From Deltaproteobacteria bacterium (GTDB lineage: Bacteria > Desulfobacterota > Desulfomonilia > UBA1062): DNA of 64,000 nt. The stretch covers positions 1-64,000 of the forward strand of contig JAHDQN010000013.1 of NCBI GenBank assembly GCA_018433775.1. Direction: 5' to 3'. Of the stretch, positions 63,693-64,000 are shown piece by piece. How positions within the stretch are numbered: the first letter of the stretch is position 1; each line of letters opens with the position of its first letter. A model generated the notes under the pieces. The model ran no database searches and was not told the DNA's origin. It saw nothing but the letters and a program-made list of their open reading frames with translations. Position numbers and translations under genes: made by a program.

Positions 63693-64000
63693 ATGGCGTG
63701 TGAGGAGTATGTTTTCATCCCGATCAAGGGTGACAAGAAGATCTCGGGGATCGTTTCCATCCCTGATCAGTTCATCCGGGAGAAGAAGCCGGCCGTCATC
63801 CTGGCACACGGCGCGGGCAACGGGATGTTTCACCCCCTGCTCATTCACATGGCGAACGTGCTGGCGGAGGCGGGCTACCTCTGCCTGCGGTTCAATTTCC
63901 TCTACCGGGACGAGGAAAAGAAGACGCCGGACAGCGAGGGGGTCCTGGAGGCGACCTGGGTCAAGGTGTATGAGTATCTGAAGAACCATCCCCGTTACAA
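63693..64000 (+). CDS. alpha/beta hydrolase (KANL3/Tex30-like), 5' part
   Basis: The first 102 codons of a gene that continues past the window. It begins MACEEYVFIPIKGDKKISGI, then PAVILAHGAGNGMFHPLL, where HGAG is the oxyanion motif, and YLCLRFNFLYRD. This is the start of the small KANL3/Tex30-type or dienelactone-hydrolase-like alpha/beta hydrolases. The nucleophile elbow lies outside the window, so activity cannot be judged. AGGAGGAG is 7 bases before ATG 63693. Confidence 0.8.
   Translation, partial: MACEEYVFIPIKGDKKISGIVSIPDQFIREKKPAVILAHGAGNGMFHPLLIHMANVLAEAGYLCLRFNFLYRDEEKKTPDSEGVLEATWVKVYEYLKNHPRY

Overview
The window is about 64 kb of mostly GC-rich chromosome from an anaerobic bacterium. 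The best guess is a Desulfobacterota (former Deltaproteobacteria) lineage of sulfate-reducing or syntrophic habit. The reasons are: an aldehyde:ferredoxin-oxidoreductase-type tungsten enzyme with three Tat-exported ferredoxins and an NrfD membrane subunit; a hybrid-cluster protein (hcp) under a divergent Crp/Fnr regulator; acyl-CoA dehydrogenases; a selenocysteine peroxiredoxin; and REP-like repeats. No rRNA, tRNA, CRISPR array or intact insertion sequence was found.

Layout. 0-5.6 kb: 5' end of typA, then a TetR-led acyl-CoA cluster (two acyl-CoA dehydrogenases, an SDR, an acetoacetate-decarboxylase-like protein). 5.9-14.5 kb: ettA, a Cache hybrid histidine kinase, two tandem OmpA lipoproteins, a universal stress protein, an alpha/beta hydrolase. 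14.7-19.1 kb: an AhpC-type peroxiredoxin read through an in-frame UGA, a REP cluster, then ferredoxin-hcp divergent from a Crp/Fnr regulator with a near-perfect HcpR-type operator. 19.1-29.7 kb: tex, a DMT transporter, an acyltransferase, YgiQ-type radical SAM, a structured non-coding stretch, a response regulator, two methyltransferases. 29.7-35.1 kb: a visibly AT-richer island with an acetyltransferase, a membrane protein, a sensor kinase fused to the first residues of a MazF toxin, the ruins of its antitoxin, an attC-like hairpin and a PPM-type methyltransferase. 35.4-44.5 kb: a metallophosphatase-nucleotidyltransferase fusion, Slp lipoprotein, HAD hydrolase, MORN protein, YihY, DUF748 protein. 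44.8-52.9 kb: split UxaA pair, citrate synthase, MrfA-like helicase, HD hydrolase, second REP cluster, Cys/Met PLP enzyme. 52.9-56.2 kb: DUF35 protein and a thiolase-fold partner interrupted by one UGA, REP inverted repeat, MBL hydrolase. 56.3-63.3 kb: the AOR-NrfD-ferredoxin operon and a broken second AOR. The window ends inside an alpha/beta hydrolase.

Most noteworthy: (1) a thiolase-family gene whose only defect is one in-frame UGA in the active-site loop, followed by a SECIS-like hairpin, in a genome that also carries a clear selenoprotein; (2) the Tat-ferredoxin/NrfD/AOR operon, which looks like a membrane-anchored tungsten oxidoreductase facing the periplasm; (3) a toxin-antitoxin locus that decayed by a 10-bp tandem duplication and became the 5' end of a histidine kinase; (4) three copies of an unexplained ~120-bp intergenic repeat; (5) two REP clusters with the same + - - architecture; (6) an interlocking (pseudoknot-like) pair of perfect stems in an 850-bp gap.
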